The notes under the pieces are model-generated. The model had not been told where the DNA came from, did no database searches, and saw only the letters and a list, made by a program, of their open reading frames with translations. A stretch of 64,000 nucleotides of DNA from Mycetocola zhujimingii (GTDB taxonomy: Bacteria > Actinomycetota > Actinomycetes > Actinomycetales > Microbacteriaceae): the NCBI RefSeq assembly GCF_003065425.1, contig NZ_CP026949.1, positions 434,001 through 498,000 of the forward strand. The letters are read 5' to 3'. Shown here in pieces: positions 33,368-43,015 of the stretch (positions within the stretch are counted from its first letter, which is position 1; each line of letters begins with the position of its first letter). The position numbers were made by a program, and so were the translations under genes.

Positions 33368-34735
33368 GTGAAGTACGCAGAGACCATCGTCGATCTGGTG
33401 GGGAACACCCCGCTGATCAAGCTCAACAGCGTCACCGACGGCATCGCCGCCACGGTGCTCGCGAAGGTCGAGTACTTCAATCCGGGTGGCTCGATCAAGG
33501 ACCGCATCGCGACGCGCATCATCGACGCCGCCGAGGCATCCGGAGACCTGCTGCCCGGCGGAACGATCGTCGAACCGACGAGCGGCAACACCGGTGTCGG
33601 CCTCGCGCTCGTCGCCCAGCAGCGCGGCTATAAGTGCATCTTCGTGGTGCCGGACAAGGTCGGCGAGGAGAAGCGCAACGTACTGACCGCGTACGGCGCC
33701 CAGGTCGTCGTCACACCGACGAGCGTCGCGCCCGATTCGCCCGAGTCCTACTACAGCGTCTCCGACCGGCTTGCCGCCGAAATCCCGGGCGCATTCAAGC
33801 CCAACCAGTACTTCAACCAGAACGGCCCGCTCAGCCACTACGAGAGCACCGGCCCCGAGATCTGGAACGACACAGATGGCACCGTGACCCACGTCGTCAT
33901 GGGCGTCGGCACCGGCGGCACGATCACCGGCACGGGGCGGTTCCTCTGCGAGGTCTCCAGCGGCGGCGTCCGCATCATCGGCGCAGACCCTGAAGGCTCC
34001 GTCTACTCCGGCGGCACCGGCCGGCCGTACCTCGTCGAGGGCGTCGGCGAAGACATGTGGCCCGGGGCATATGACCCGGGTGTGGTCAACGAGGTCATCG
34101 CGGTATCGGATGCCGAATCCTTCGCGATGACCCGTCGCCTCGCGCTCGAAGAAGGCCTGCTCGTCGGCGGCTCAAGCGGCATGGCCGTCGTTGCAGCGCT
34201 GGAAGCCGCACGCTCCCTCCCCGCAGACGCCGTCGTCGTCGTGATCCTGCCCGATGGCGGACGCGGCTACCTCGCGAAGATCTTCAATGACACCTGGATG
34301 CGCAGGCATGGCTTCATCGGTTCAGCGACCGACGAGCGAACCGTCGGTGACCTGGTTCTGGCCAAGGGCGACACAGCAGAGTCTCTGCCGCACCTCCGTC
34401 CCGACGACACGGTCCAGAGTGCGGCGGCACTGCTGTCGAAGAGCGGCATTTCCGCGCTGCCCGTGCTCTCCGCCGAGCCGCCCGTCGTTCTCGGTGAGGT
34501 CGTCGGTTCGGTGTCGGAGAGCTCGCTCCTCGAGAGCATCCTTTCCGGTTCGGCCACGGTGACGGATGCCGTTTCCACGCTCACGCGGGCACCGCTTCCG
34601 CTGATCGGGTCTGGCGAGTCGCTCGACTCCGCGCGCACGGCGCTCGAGGCATCCGACGCACTCCTGGTCATGCACGACGGCAAGCCGGACGCCGTCATCA
34701 CCCGTCAGGACCTCCTGACCTTTTTGAGCAAGTAG
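33368..34735 (+). CDS. cbs: Cystathionine beta-synthase with C-terminal CBS pair
   Basis: A 455-residue PLP enzyme condensing homocysteine with serine to cystathionine. The PLP lysine is Lys44 in NPGGSIKDR; EPTSGNTGVGLA binds substrate; GTGGTITGTG binds the PLP phosphate. The last ~125 residues form a CBS-domain pair (VGDLVLAK, VITRQDLLTFLSK), a regulatory module. GTG at 33368 gives the family N-terminus (KYAETIVDLVGNTPL); ATG at 33356 would add four residues. The gene is followed after 10 bp by the partner enzyme. A -10-like TAGGCT precedes it near 33281. Confidence 0.93.
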   Translation: MKYAETIVDLVGNTPLIKLNSVTDGIAATVLAKVEYFNPGGSIKDRIATRIIDAAEASGDLLPGGTIVEPTSGNTGVGLALVAQQRGYKCIFVVPDKVGEEKRNVLTAYGAQVVVTPTSVAPDSPESYYSVSDRLAAEIPGAFKPNQYFNQNGPLSHYESTGPEIWNDTDGTVTHVVMGVGTGGTITGTGRFLCEVSSGGVRIIGADPEGSVYSGGTGRPYLVEGVGEDMWPGAYDPGVVNEVIAVSDAESFAMTRRLALEEGLLVGGSSGMAVVAALEAARSLPADAVVVVILPDGGRGYLAKIFNDTWMRRHGFIGSATDERTVGDLVLAKGDTAESLPHLRPDDTVQSAAALLSKSGISALPVLSAEPPVVLGEVVGSVSESSLLESILSGSATVTDAVSTLTRAPLPLIGSGESLDSARTALEASDALLVMHDGKPDAVITRQDLLTFLSK

Positions 34736-34745
34736 AGGACAGCGC

Positions 34746-35921
34746 ATGAGCGACAAGACCACGAAGAAGCAGGGATTCGCGACGCGAGCCATTCACGCCG
34801 GCCAGGAATTCGACCCGACGACCGGTGCCGTCATTCCGCCGATCTACCAGTCGTCGACGTTTGTCCAGACGCACATCGGCGGTCTGCGCAACGGCTACGA
34901 GTACGGCCGCGCGGGCAACCCGACCCGGAACGGACTGGAGGAGCAGCTCGCGGCGCTCGAGGGCGGAAAGCACGCCATCTCGTTCGCGTCAGGCCTCGCC
35001 GCCGAAGACGCCCTGCTTCGCGGCATCCTCAAGCCAGGTGACCACATCGTCCTCGGCAACGACGCGTACGGCGGAACCTACCGGCTGATCAACAAGATCT
35101 TCGGCGCGTGGGGTGTCACCCACACCGTCGTCGACATGTCGAACCTCCGCACCGTGCAGTCGGCGATCACCGCCGACACGAAGATCCTCTGGGTTGAGAC
35201 TCCGTCGAACCCGCTCATGAAGATCACCGACATCGCCGAACTCGCAGAGATCGGGCACGCCGCCGGTCTCACCGTGGTCGTCGACAACACATTCGCGTCA
35301 CCGGCACTTCAACAGCCGCTGGTCCTCGGCGCCGACGTCGTCGTGCACTCGACCACCAAGTACCTCGGTGGCCACTCTGACGTGATCGGTGGGGCGCTCG
35401 TCCTCAACGACGATGAGATGCACGAAAAGGTGCGCTTCATGCAGTTCGCCGCCGGTGCCGTGTCATCGCCGATGGATGCCTTCCTCACCTCGCGGGGAAT
35501 CAAGACCCTCGACGTGCGCGTTCAGCGACACAGCGAGAGCGCCCAGGCGATTGCCGAGTACTTCGCTGAGCACTCGGCTGTCGAGACGGTGTATTACCCC
35601 GGGCTCGAATCGCACCCGGGACACGCGCTTGCCGCGAGCCAGATGTCGGGTTTCGGCGGGATGCTGTCCGTCGCCTTCGCGGGCGGCGAACGGGTGGCGA
35701 GGCGATTCGCCGAGAGCACCCGGGTGTTCCAGCTCGCCGAATCGCTTGGTGGAGTCGAATCGCTGGTCAACTACCCCGCTGAGATGACCCATGCCTCGGT
35801 CGCCGGAACCGAACTCGCGGTACCCGCCAATGTGATCAGGCTCTCGGTCGGACTCGAGAGCATCGACGATCTGCTCGCCGACGTGGACCGGGCAATCGGG
35901 AAGGCGCTCAAGAAGCGCTGA
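34746..35921 (+). CDS. metB: Cystathionine gamma-synthase/lyase
   Basis: A 391-residue Cys/Met-metabolism PLP enzyme. The PLP lysine is Lys205 in HSTTKYLGGHSD; RAGNPTRNGLEEQLAALEGG and SYPGLESHPGH-type segments are typical. Family members act as gamma-synthase or gamma-lyase, and sequence alone does not separate them well. Adjacent to cystathionine beta-synthase (10 bp), a lyase role making cysteine from cystathionine (reverse transsulfuration) is likely, with synthase activity possible. Confidence 0.9.
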   Translation: MSDKTTKKQGFATRAIHAGQEFDPTTGAVIPPIYQSSTFVQTHIGGLRNGYEYGRAGNPTRNGLEEQLAALEGGKHAISFASGLAAEDALLRGILKPGDHIVLGNDAYGGTYRLINKIFGAWGVTHTVVDMSNLRTVQSAITADTKILWVETPSNPLMKITDIAELAEIGHAAGLTVVVDNTFASPALQQPLVLGADVVVHSTTKYLGGHSDVIGGALVLNDDEMHEKVRFMQFAAGAVSSPMDAFLTSRGIKTLDVRVQRHSESAQAIAEYFAEHSAVETVYYPGLESHPGHALAASQMSGFGGMLSVAFAGGERVARRFAESTRVFQLAESLGGVESLVNYPAEMTHASVAGTELAVPANVIRLSVGLESIDDLLADVDRAIGKALKKR

Positions 35922-35942
35922 CCGCGGGGCTAGGCTCGTTGC

Positions 35943-37382
35943 GTGACTTCTGATGCCGGGGCCCGAACCGGGTCGCACAACCCCCGGCCTCCGGCTGCAC
36001 CAGGAATCTTCTCGGCCGGGTACCTCTGGGCGACGATCGGATCGTGTGCGCTCGTCTTCCTGAGCGCGTTCGAGTCGCTCGCGGTGACGACGATCATGCC
36101 GCTCGTGAGCGCCGACCTCGACGGTGCTGCGCTCTACGCGTTCGCGTTCGCCGGTCCGCTCGCCACGGGCGTCATCGGCATGGTTGTCGCCGGAAACTGG
36201 TCAGACCGTATCGGACCCATCGCGCCGCTGCTCACCTCCGTGGCACTGTTCATCGTCGGCCTGATCATCGCCGGGCTCGCGCCGGACATGACCGTGTTCC
36301 TTCTCGGACGCCTCGTGCAGGGACTCGGCTCCGGCGCCATGAACGTCGCGCTCTACGTCGTGGTCGCGCGGATCTACCCGGCCGCGCTCCACGCGAGGAT
36401 CTTCGCCGGGTTTGCCGCCGCGTGGGTCGTTCCGTCGCTCGTCGGTCCATTCGCCGCCGGCGTCGTCGCCGAACTCACGAGCTGGCACTGGGTGTTTCTC
36501 GGCGTTGTCGTCCTCGTCCTCATCGCCATGCTCATGGTGGTTCCTGCCCTGCGGATGCTGCGGGGCGGCGAGCAACCGGACCTCGCCGCGCGACCGGCCT
36601 GGGCGATCGGCAAGATCGGGTGGGCCGTGCTCGCCGCGGCAGCTGTGCTCGGTCTCAACCTCTCGGCGAGGCTCGACGGGGCGCTCGTTGGTGTCGTCGC
36701 GGTTGCCGCTGTCGTCATCGCGCTCGTGGCTGTTCGCCCCCTCCTGCCGACAGGTACGCTCCGCGCTGAGCGCGGGCTGCCGAGCGTGATCCTGCTGCGC
36801 GGACTCATCTCGGCGGCCTTCTTCGGTACCGAGGTATACATCCCGTACCTGCTGACCGATCGGTACGACTACTCCGCCGCGCTCTCGGGACTGGCGCTCA
36901 CCGGTGCGGCACTCACCTGGGCGGGCGCCTCGTGGATCCAGGGCAGGCTCGATTCAACGCTGAGCTCCGTCAATGCCATGCGCATCGGGACCGTCCTGGT
37001 GTTGCTGGCGATCCTCTCCGCCGTGGCGACCGCGGCCTTCGAATTGTCACCGCTCGTCGTGATCGGCGGGTGGCTGCTCGGTGGAGGAGGCATGGGCCTC
37101 ATGTATCCAAGGCTCAGCGTCATGACGCTGTCATACTCGACCGATCGCAACCAGGGCTTCAACAGCTCGGCGCTGTCGATCTCGGACTCACTCGGCGGTG
37201 CCCTCGCGCTGGCCTCGACCGGAATCGTGTTCGCGGCCCTCGTCGGGCTGGGCGGCGCCTGGCCGTTCGCCGGCTGTTTTCTTCTCGCGGCGGCGATCTC
37301 GGCGGCCACCCTCGGGCTCGGGTCCAGGGTCGGCACCGGTGTGCGGGCGGTCGCCGCAAGCGACGGACCGCACGGATCCTGA
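35943..37382 (+). CDS. MFS transporter, DHA2-like (probable drug/metabolite efflux)
   Basis: A 479-residue transporter with 12-14 predicted membrane segments. The first helix carries FLSAFESLAVTTIMPLVSADL, resembling the DHA2 motif, with GRLVQGLGSGAMNVALY (motif C-like) later. GTG at 35943 lies 6 nt after TAGGCT (35931-35936), so the transcript is probably leaderless and independent of metB 21 bp upstream. The substrate is unknown. Confidence 0.83.
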   Translation: MTSDAGARTGSHNPRPPAAPGIFSAGYLWATIGSCALVFLSAFESLAVTTIMPLVSADLDGAALYAFAFAGPLATGVIGMVVAGNWSDRIGPIAPLLTSVALFIVGLIIAGLAPDMTVFLLGRLVQGLGSGAMNVALYVVVARIYPAALHARIFAGFAAAWVVPSLVGPFAAGVVAELTSWHWVFLGVVVLVLIAMLMVVPALRMLRGGEQPDLAARPAWAIGKIGWAVLAAAAVLGLNLSARLDGALVGVVAVAAVVIALVAVRPLLPTGTLRAERGLPSVILLRGLISAAFFGTEVYIPYLLTDRYDYSAALSGLALTGAALTWAGASWIQGRLDSTLSSVNAMRIGTVLVLLAILSAVATAAFELSPLVVIGGWLLGGGGMGLMYPRLSVMTLSYSTDRNQGFNSSALSISDSLGGALALASTGIVFAALVGLGGAWPFAGCFLLAAAISAATLGLGSRVGTGVRAVAASDGPHGS

Positions 37383-37410
37383 CCGCCCCGCTTATCCGCG
37401 CGGCGTAGCG

Positions 37411-37472
37411 GATGTGACAGTGTGTGACAGCGTTGCGGCGGCATCCTCGGCCTGTCACATTGCTGTCACATC
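37411..37472. repeat. Phased TGTGACAG repeats forming a large inverted repeat
   Basis: TGTGACAG occurs at 37413-37420 and 37423-37430, and its complement CTGTCACA at 37452-37459 and 37463-37470, with 10- or 11-bp phasing. The arms can form a ~20-bp stem. It may be a terminator for the MFS gene or an operator cluster for the LacI regulator, whose half-site TGTGA is the same. Confidence 0.6.
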
Positions 37473-37589
37473 GGATTCCGCTCGCCCCGTCAGGTCGCTG
37501 CACCTGAGATGACTCAGCCCCACCGGCCGCGGGTCTCGCCGCTGCGCCAATCGGGTGCCGGGTTGTGCATAATTGACGTACCAGCGCGG

Positions 37590-37605
37590 ATGTGACCGTG
37601 CACAT
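37590..37605. promoter_or_regulatory. Possible LacI autoregulatory operator
   Basis: ATGTGACCGTGCACAT has matching outer half-sites (ATGTG/CACAT) and resembles the operator at 38730-38747. It lies 17 bp upstream of the regulator start. Confidence 0.4.
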
Positions 37606-37622
37606 GAGTCAGGGGCATCCCG

Positions 37623-38639
37623 GTGACACCCAGCGTTGACAAAGGCCGAGCGCCGAACATCCGCGACGTCGCGCGCCTCGCCGGAGTGAGCCACCAGACC
37701 GTCTCCCGTGTTCTGAACGACCACCCCAGCATCCGGGAAGCCACGAAGCAGCGCGTGCTCGACGTGATGAACGAGCTGCAGTACCGGCCCAACCGGGCAG
37801 CCCGTGCCCTCGTGACCAGCCGGTCGCGCACGCTCGGCGTGCTCGCATCCCAGCGCTCGCAGTATGGGCCGTCGAGCATCATCCAGAGCATCGAAACCGC
37901 CGCTCAGGATGCCGGTTACCTGGTGTCGACGGCGAACATCACGGCGACGGACGAGGAGTCGATCGTCACGGCGCTCGACCATCTCAACGCCCAGGCGATC
38001 GAGGGCCTCGTGATCATCGCGCCGCAGGTGCGGGTGTTACGGGCGATCTCGAGCCTGGACCTCAGAGTTCCGTTCGTCACCATGAACACGAACGAGGGTG
38101 ACGACCACGCCATTGCCGTCGACCAGGTGGCCGGGGCCCGTCTCGCCACCCGGCACCTCATTGAGCTCGGGCACAGGCACATCTACCACCTGGCCGGCCC
38201 CCAGGACTGGATCGAGGCAGAGGCTCGGATGCGCGGCTTCCTCGAGGAGATGAACGCGCAGGATGTCGCGACCACCGCGCCGATCCTCGGCGACTGGTCG
38301 GCGGATTTCGGCTATTACGCCGGCCGCGAGCTGATGCGCGTCCGCGACTTCACCGCGATTTTCTCGTCGAACGACCAGATGGCGCTCGGCCTCATGCACG
38401 CGATCCGCGACGTCGGCCAGGACGTCCCGAGGGACGTCTCGATCATCGGATTCGACGATATCCCCGAGGCCGCACACTTCTGGCCGCCACTGACGACGGT
38501 CAGGCAGGACTTCCTCGAGCTGGGTCGCCGCTGCGTCGCGCAACTGCTGGGGACCATGGGCGACGCGCCGAACGCGTACACCGCACGCATCCAGCCCGAA
38601 CTCGTGGTGCGCGCGTCGACGGGAACACCGTCGTTCTGA
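37623..38639 (+). CDS. LacI-family regulator of the L-arabinose operon
   Basis: A 338-residue LacI protein. The HTH (IRDVARLAGVSHQTVSRVLND) and hinge (RAARALVTSRSRTLGVLAS) are followed by a sugar-binding domain ending with the usual FDDIPEAAHFWPPLTTVRQDF. It is immediately upstream of and co-directional with chvE-gguAB-araBDA, and a palindrome sits at the predicted chvE start point, so it is the probable arabinose-responsive repressor. Its recognition helix is identical to that of the second LacI at 53435. GTG start. Confidence 0.88.
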   Translation: MTPSVDKGRAPNIRDVARLAGVSHQTVSRVLNDHPSIREATKQRVLDVMNELQYRPNRAARALVTSRSRTLGVLASQRSQYGPSSIIQSIETAAQDAGYLVSTANITATDEESIVTALDHLNAQAIEGLVIIAPQVRVLRAISSLDLRVPFVTMNTNEGDDHAIAVDQVAGARLATRHLIELGHRHIYHLAGPQDWIEAEARMRGFLEEMNAQDVATTAPILGDWSADFGYYAGRELMRVRDFTAIFSSNDQMALGLMHAIRDVGQDVPRDVSIIGFDDIPEAAHFWPPLTTVRQDFLELGRRCVAQLLGTMGDAPNAYTARIQPELVVRASTGTPSF

Positions 38640-38690
38640 GGCTGTGCGGTCCGCGATCCTCGACCGGTTATCAAACTGAGACCTTGGAGC

Positions 38691-38721
38691 TTGACAACCT
38701 CGCTTGTGTTCTGCGTAACAT
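38691..38721 (+). promoter_or_regulatory. Candidate promoter of the arabinose operon
   Basis: TTGACA (38691-38696, perfect -35) and TAACAT (38716-38721) are 19 bp apart, slightly long. The operator follows at 38730. The ~200 bp from there to the chvE start is leader with no element I recognise. Confidence 0.5.
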
Positions 38722-38729
38722 GTGACAAC

Positions 38730-38747
38730 AATGTGAACGGTCACATT
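38730..38747. promoter_or_regulatory. LacI operator of the arabinose operon
   Basis: AATGTGAACGGTCACATT has perfect 7-bp outer arms (AATGTGA/TCACATT) and lies just after the predicted -10 box, a roadblock position. Confidence 0.7.
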
Positions 38748-38948
38748 GGCTGCCGGAATCGGAAATCGAGATCGGCTGACGAAGAAGTCCCTCACAAGTT
38801 TTTCGCGGTCACCCGCACGCGGTCCGCTTCGGCGGCTGCAGCGAACAGGGCGTTCATGGACGCAGCCCTGCTCGAGCGGAACACCACCCCCTGTCTGGAA
38901 TCTCAGGCGACAATGACGTCCATGGCACGATTACAGAGAGGTAACACA

Positions 38949-40061
38949 GTGAAGAAAGTACTCATCGCGACACTCGCGGCCGGCGCAATGGTCGTGTCGC
39001 TCGCGGCATGTTCGTCGGGCGGTTCAGGCGGCGGCGGAGAAGGCGGAGGCGCGCTCGTTGGCGTCGCAATGCCGACCAAGTCGAGCGAGCGCTGGATCCA
39101 GGACGGCGACGCCGTCAAGGAGCAGCTCGAAGCCGAGGGCTACAAGGTCGACCTGCAGTATGCAGAGGACGACATCCCCACCCAGGTCAACCAGATCGAG
39201 AACATGATCACCAAGGGCGCTGAAGCCCTGATCGTCGCCTCGATCGATGGCACCACGCTCACGCAGGTCCTCCAGGACGCCGCTGACGCGGACATTCCGG
39301 TCATCGCATACGACCGACTCATCCGCGACACCGAGAACGTGAGCTACTACGCCTCGTTCGACAACTACAAGGTCGGTGTTCAGCAGGCCAACTCGGTACT
39401 CAACGGACTCGGACTCGTCGACCTCGAGGGCGCGCCCGTCGAGGGAGCACCCGCTGGCCCGTTCAACGTCGAGATGTTCGCGGGCTCACCCGATGACAAC
39501 AACGCCACCTTCTTCTGGGAAGGCGCCCAGGACACCCTGGCACCGTTCATCGAGGCAGGAACCCTCGTTGTGAAGAGCGGACAGACCGACTTCGAGCAGG
39601 CTGCAACGCTTCGCTGGGACGGCGAAACCGCGCAGAAGCGTATGGAGAACATCCTGACGTCGAGCTACTCGGACGGCACGCAGGTCAACGGCATCCTCTC
39701 GCCGTATGACGGAATCTCCCGAGGCATCATCTCGGCACTCACCGACGCCGGTTACGCGACCGGCGAGGAATGGCCCACCATCTCGGGCCAGGACGCTGAG
39801 CTCGACTCGGTCAAGGCGATCAACTCGGGTGAGCAGTTCGCGACCATCTTCAAGGACACCCGCAAGCTGGCGACAGCCGCGGTCGAGATGACGGTTGCCG
39901 TGCTCAACGAAGAAGAGCCTGAGGTGAACAACACCGACGACTACGACAACGGCAAGTTCGTTGTTCCGTCGTACCTCCTCGACTCGCAGATCGTTGTCAA
40001 GGACAACGTCAACGAGGTGCTCGTGGAGTCCGGTTACTGGACAGAAGAAGAGATCGGCTAA
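38949..40061 (+). CDS. chvE: Multiple-sugar-binding lipoprotein, ChvE type (L-arabinose uptake)
   Basis: A 370-residue lipoprotein: MKK start, hydrophobic segment and lipobox LAAC with Cys21, then a Gly/Ser linker and a periplasmic-binding fold of the ChvE/XylF group (VGVAMPTKSSERWIQDGDAVKEQL, NGILSPYDGISRGIISAL). It binds pentoses and hexoses for the GguAB importer; with araBDA downstream, L-arabinose is the likely ligand. The start is GTG at 38949 with GAGAGG; the open frame extends upstream through the leader. Confidence 0.9.
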   Translation: MKKVLIATLAAGAMVVSLAACSSGGSGGGGEGGGALVGVAMPTKSSERWIQDGDAVKEQLEAEGYKVDLQYAEDDIPTQVNQIENMITKGAEALIVASIDGTTLTQVLQDAADADIPVIAYDRLIRDTENVSYYASFDNYKVGVQQANSVLNGLGLVDLEGAPVEGAPAGPFNVEMFAGSPDDNNATFFWEGAQDTLAPFIEAGTLVVKSGQTDFEQAATLRWDGETAQKRMENILTSSYSDGTQVNGILSPYDGISRGIISALTDAGYATGEEWPTISGQDAELDSVKAINSGEQFATIFKDTRKLATAAVEMTVAVLNEEEPEVNNTDDYDNGKFVVPSYLLDSQIVVKDNVNEVLVESGYWTEEEIG

Positions 40062-40080
40062 CACCCCTTCTCAATCGAGG

Positions 40081-40110
40081 CCGGTGGGAGAGTAGGTTCT
40101 CTCCCACCGG
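40081..40110 (+). other. Stem-loop between chvE and gguA
   Basis: Perfect 12-bp arms CCGGTGGGAGAG (40081-40092) and CTCTCCCACCGG (40099-40110), loop TAGGTT, 20 bp after the chvE stop. It probably lowers downstream expression or stabilises chvE mRNA. Confidence 0.75.
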
Positions 40111-40156
40111 CACTCGAATGCAATGAAGCAGGTTCGGTATGGAGAAGGTGCGAAAA

Positions 40157-41686
40157 GTGACCACAAACATCCTCGAGATGCGCAACATCACCAAGACGTT
40201 TCCCGGTGTCAAAGCGCTCTCGGACGTTACCCTCGACGTGGAGCGCGGCACAGTCCACGCGATCTGCGGTGAGAACGGTGCGGGCAAATCAACGTTGATG
40301 AAGGTGCTGTCCGGGGTGTACCCGCACGGCTCGTACACCGGTGACATTGTCTTCGAGGGCGACGTCGTCGAGTTCAAGGACATCCGGGACTCCGAGGCCA
40401 AGGGCATCGTGATCATCCACCAGGAACTGGCGCTCAGTCCGTACCTGTCGATCGCCGAGAACATCTTCCTCAACAACGAGCAGACCGGTCCGTTCGGTCT
40501 CATCGACTGGAACAAGACCAACCAGGAGGCGGCGGCCCTCCTCGCGCGCGTCGGTCTGAAGGAAAACCCGACAACGAAGATCCTCGATATCGGCGTCGGC
40601 AAGCAGCAGCTCGTCGAAATCGCCAAGGCGCTCTCGAAGCGCGTGAAGCTCCTCATCCTCGACGAGCCGACCGCCGCGCTGAACGACGAGGACTCCGACC
40701 ATCTGCTCGACCTGATCCTGAACCTCAAGGAGCAGGGGATCACGTCGATCATCATCAGCCACAAGCTCAACGAGATCAAAAAGGTCGCTGACACCGTCAC
40801 GGTGATCCGCGACGGCAAGGCGATCGAGACGATCCAGAAAACGGATGTCACCGAAGAGCGCATCATCAAGGACATGGTCGGTCGCGACCTCGAGCACCGG
40901 TACCCGGATCACACGCCCAACATCGGCGAAGAGATCCTGAGGGTCGAGGACTGGGTGGCGCACCACCCGCAGGACCCAACACGGGTCGTTGTCGACAACG
41001 TCAGCATCAACGTGAGCGCCGGCGAGATCGTCGGCATCGCCGGGCTGATGGGTGCGGGGCGGACCGAGTTCGCCATGAGCCTGTTCGGCCACAGCTACGG
41101 CAGCAGGATCTCCGGCAAGGTCTTCATGCGCGGCGAGGAAATCAAGACCCGCACCGTCTCGGAAGCCATCGGCAACGGCCTGGCGTACGCCACAGAGGAC
41201 CGCAAGCACTACGGCCTGAACCTGCTCGAGGACATCAAGCGCAACATCGCCCTGGCGTCCCTCGACAAGCTCTCGAGCAACGGCCTCGTGAACGACAACG
41301 AGGAATACAAGGTCGCCAACGGCTACCGGTCGAGCATGAACATCAAGGCTCCATCGGTGCTCGCGAAGACGAGCAAGCTGTCCGGCGGTAACCAGCAGAA
41401 GGTCGTGCTGTCGAAGTGGATCTACTCCGACCCCGACGTCCTGATCCTCGATGAGCCAACACGCGGCATCGACGTCGGCGCCAAGTACGAGATCTACGCC
41501 ATCATCAACGCGCTTGCTGCCCAGGGCAAAGGCGTCATCGTCATCTCGAGCGAGCTGCCTGAACTGCTCGGGATCTGCGACCGCATCTACGCCCTCAGCG
41601 AGGGCCGTATCACCGGCCAGCTTCCCATCGAGGACGCCAACCCGGAATCCCTTCTCAAGCTCATGACCATGGAAAAGCCGCGCTAG
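40157..41686 (+). CDS. gguA: Sugar ABC transporter ATP-binding protein (two NBDs)
   Basis: A 509-residue cytoplasmic ATPase with two fused nucleotide-binding domains, as in AraG/XylG/GguA. NBD1 has Walker [10 protein letters not shown] (38-46), signature-like [15 protein letters not shown] and Walker [15 protein letters not shown]2 has the usual degenerate Walker A (GLMGAGRTE), with LSGGNQQKV and [17 protein letters not shown] at 40157 is preferred because GGAGAAGG lies 9 bp upstream and the family N-terminus follows; ATG at 40139 is the alternative. It energises ChvE-GguB. Confidence 0.92.
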   Translation: MTTNILEMRNITKTFPGVKALSDVTLDVERGTVHAICGENGAGKSTLMKVLSGVYPHGSYTGDIVFEGDVVEFKDIRDSEAKGIVIIHQELALSPYLSIAENIFLNNEQTGPFGLIDWNKTNQEAAALLARVGLKENPTTKILDIGVGKQQLVEIAKALSKRVKLLILDEPTAALNDEDSDHLLDLILNLKEQGITSIIISHKLNEIKKVADTVTVIRDGKAIETIQKTDVTEERIIKDMVGRDLEHRYPDHTPNIGEEILRVEDWVAHHPQDPTRVVVDNVSINVSAGEIVGIAGLMGAGRTEFAMSLFGHSYGSRISGKVFMRGEEIKTRTVSEAIGNGLAYATEDRKHYGLNLLEDIKRNIALASLDKLSSNGLVNDNEEYKVANGYRSSMNIKAPSVLAKTSKLSGGNQQKVVLSKWIYSDPDVLILDEPTRGIDVGAKYEIYAIINALAAQGKGVIVISSELPELLGICDRIYALSEGRITGQLPIEDANPESLLKLMTMEKPR

Positions 41687-41717
41687 GGCGCCCGGCACCA
41701 CCAAGGAGAACCCTGAC

Positions 41718-42959
41718 ATGTCAAACACCCAGACACCGGTGACCGAGGAAACCGCCGCAGGCGGCGCGATCCACCCGGTCGACAACAAGTTCACGAGCTG
41801 GCTCAGCCACCTGCTCTCCGACCTCGGCAAAAACGGAATCTTCATCGCGCTGCTCGCGGTGGTGCTGTTCTTCACTGTCGTAACCGACGGCATCCTGCTT
41901 CGTCCGCAGAACATCTCGAACCTCATCGTCCAGAACGGGTACATCCTCGTCCTCGCGATCGGAATGGTGATGATCATCATCGCCGGTCACATCGACCTCT
42001 CGGTCGGATCGGTTGCCGCCTTCGTCGGCGCCTGCTCCGGCGTCTTCGCCGTGACCTGGGGCCTGCCATGGTGGCTGTCGATCATCATGTCGCTCGGAAT
42101 CGGCGCGCTCGTCGGTGTGTGGCAGGGATTCTGGATCGCCTACGTCGGCATACCGGCGTTCATCGTGACGCTCGCCGGCATGCTCATCTTCCGCGGCCTG
42201 GCGCTCGTCGTGCTCGGCAACGCCAACATCGGGTCATTCCCCACCGAATACCGTGCACTCGGCAACGGCTTCCTGAGCGACCTGTTCGGTGACTTCGATC
42301 TTGACCCGCTGACCCTGATCGTCGCCGCCGCGGCAGTCGTCGCCCTCATCGTCGGCCAGTTCCGCACTCGGGCAGGCCGCCAGAAGTACGGTCAGGATGT
42401 TGAGCCCATCGTCTGGTTCATCGCCAAGCTCGTGCTCATCACCGCGGCCATCGGGTTCTTCGCCTACGCACTCGCGTCGTACAAGGGCATCCCCGTGACG
42501 CTCATCGTGCTCGCTGTCCTGGTGCTGATCTACGGCATCATCATGAACCGGAGTGTCTTCGGCCGCCACGTTTACGCGATCGGTGGAAACCGCCACGCCG
42601 CCGAGCTCTCGGGAATCAAGACCCGGAAGACCGACTTCCTGCTCTTCGTGAACATGGGTGTGCTCGCCGCACTCGCCGGCCTCATCTTCACCGCGCGACT
42701 CAACCTCGCCGGCCCGAAGGCGGGCGACGGCTTCGAGCTCGAGGCCATTTCGGCAGCGTTCATCGGTGGAGCGGCAGTGCAGGGCGGTGTCGGCACCATC
42801 GGCGGAGCGATCATCGGTGGTCTCATCATCGGTGTCCTCAACAACGGTATGTCGATCCTCGGCCTCGGAATCGAGTGGCAGCAGGCCGTCAAGGGTCTCG
42901 TGCTGCTCCTCGCCGTCGCCTTCGACGTCTACAACAAACGTCGCTCAGGCGGCAAGTAA
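41718..42959 (+). CDS. gguB: Sugar ABC transporter permease
   Basis: A 413-residue membrane subunit of the BPD_transp_2/RbsC type with about 10-12 helices, including MVMIIIAGHIDLSVGSVAAF (the conserved motif of this family) and FGRHVYAIGGNRHAAELSGI. The longer central loop (FRTRAGRQKYGQD) is typical of GguB/XylH. It forms the channel for arabinose with ChvE and GguA; RBS AAGGAG. Confidence 0.92.
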   Translation: MSNTQTPVTEETAAGGAIHPVDNKFTSWLSHLLSDLGKNGIFIALLAVVLFFTVVTDGILLRPQNISNLIVQNGYILVLAIGMVMIIIAGHIDLSVGSVAAFVGACSGVFAVTWGLPWWLSIIMSLGIGALVGVWQGFWIAYVGIPAFIVTLAGMLIFRGLALVVLGNANIGSFPTEYRALGNGFLSDLFGDFDLDPLTLIVAAAAVVALIVGQFRTRAGRQKYGQDVEPIVWFIAKLVLITAAIGFFAYALASYKGIPVTLIVLAVLVLIYGIIMNRSVFGRHVYAIGGNRHAAELSGIKTRKTDFLLFVNMGVLAALAGLIFTARLNLAGPKAGDGFELEAISAAFIGGAAVQGGVGTIGGAIIGGLIIGVLNNGMSILGLGIEWQQAVKGLVLLLAVAFDVYNKRRSGGK

Positions 42960-42968
42960 CACCTCGCG

Positions 42969-42993
42969 GGGGTCGTCACAGTGTGGCGACCCC
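42969..42993 (+). other. Short stem-loop after gguB
   Basis: GGGGTCG (42969-42975) pairs with CGACCCC (42987-42993) just after the gguB stop and before the next gene's RBS. It may reduce read-through into the distal genes. Confidence 0.45.
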
Positions 42994-43015
42994 TGCCGCA
43001 TTTCAGGAGAACCAG

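Noticed and set aside
37411-37472. Simple rho-independent terminator
   Set aside because: It lacks a T-run and is built of phased TGTGACAG repeats matching a regulator half-site, so a purely terminator reading is not secure.
40289-41980. 563-codon minus-strand frame across gguA and gguB
   Set aside because: It mirrors gguA, which has complete Walker and signature motifs. The antisense product has no recognisable domain or RBS.
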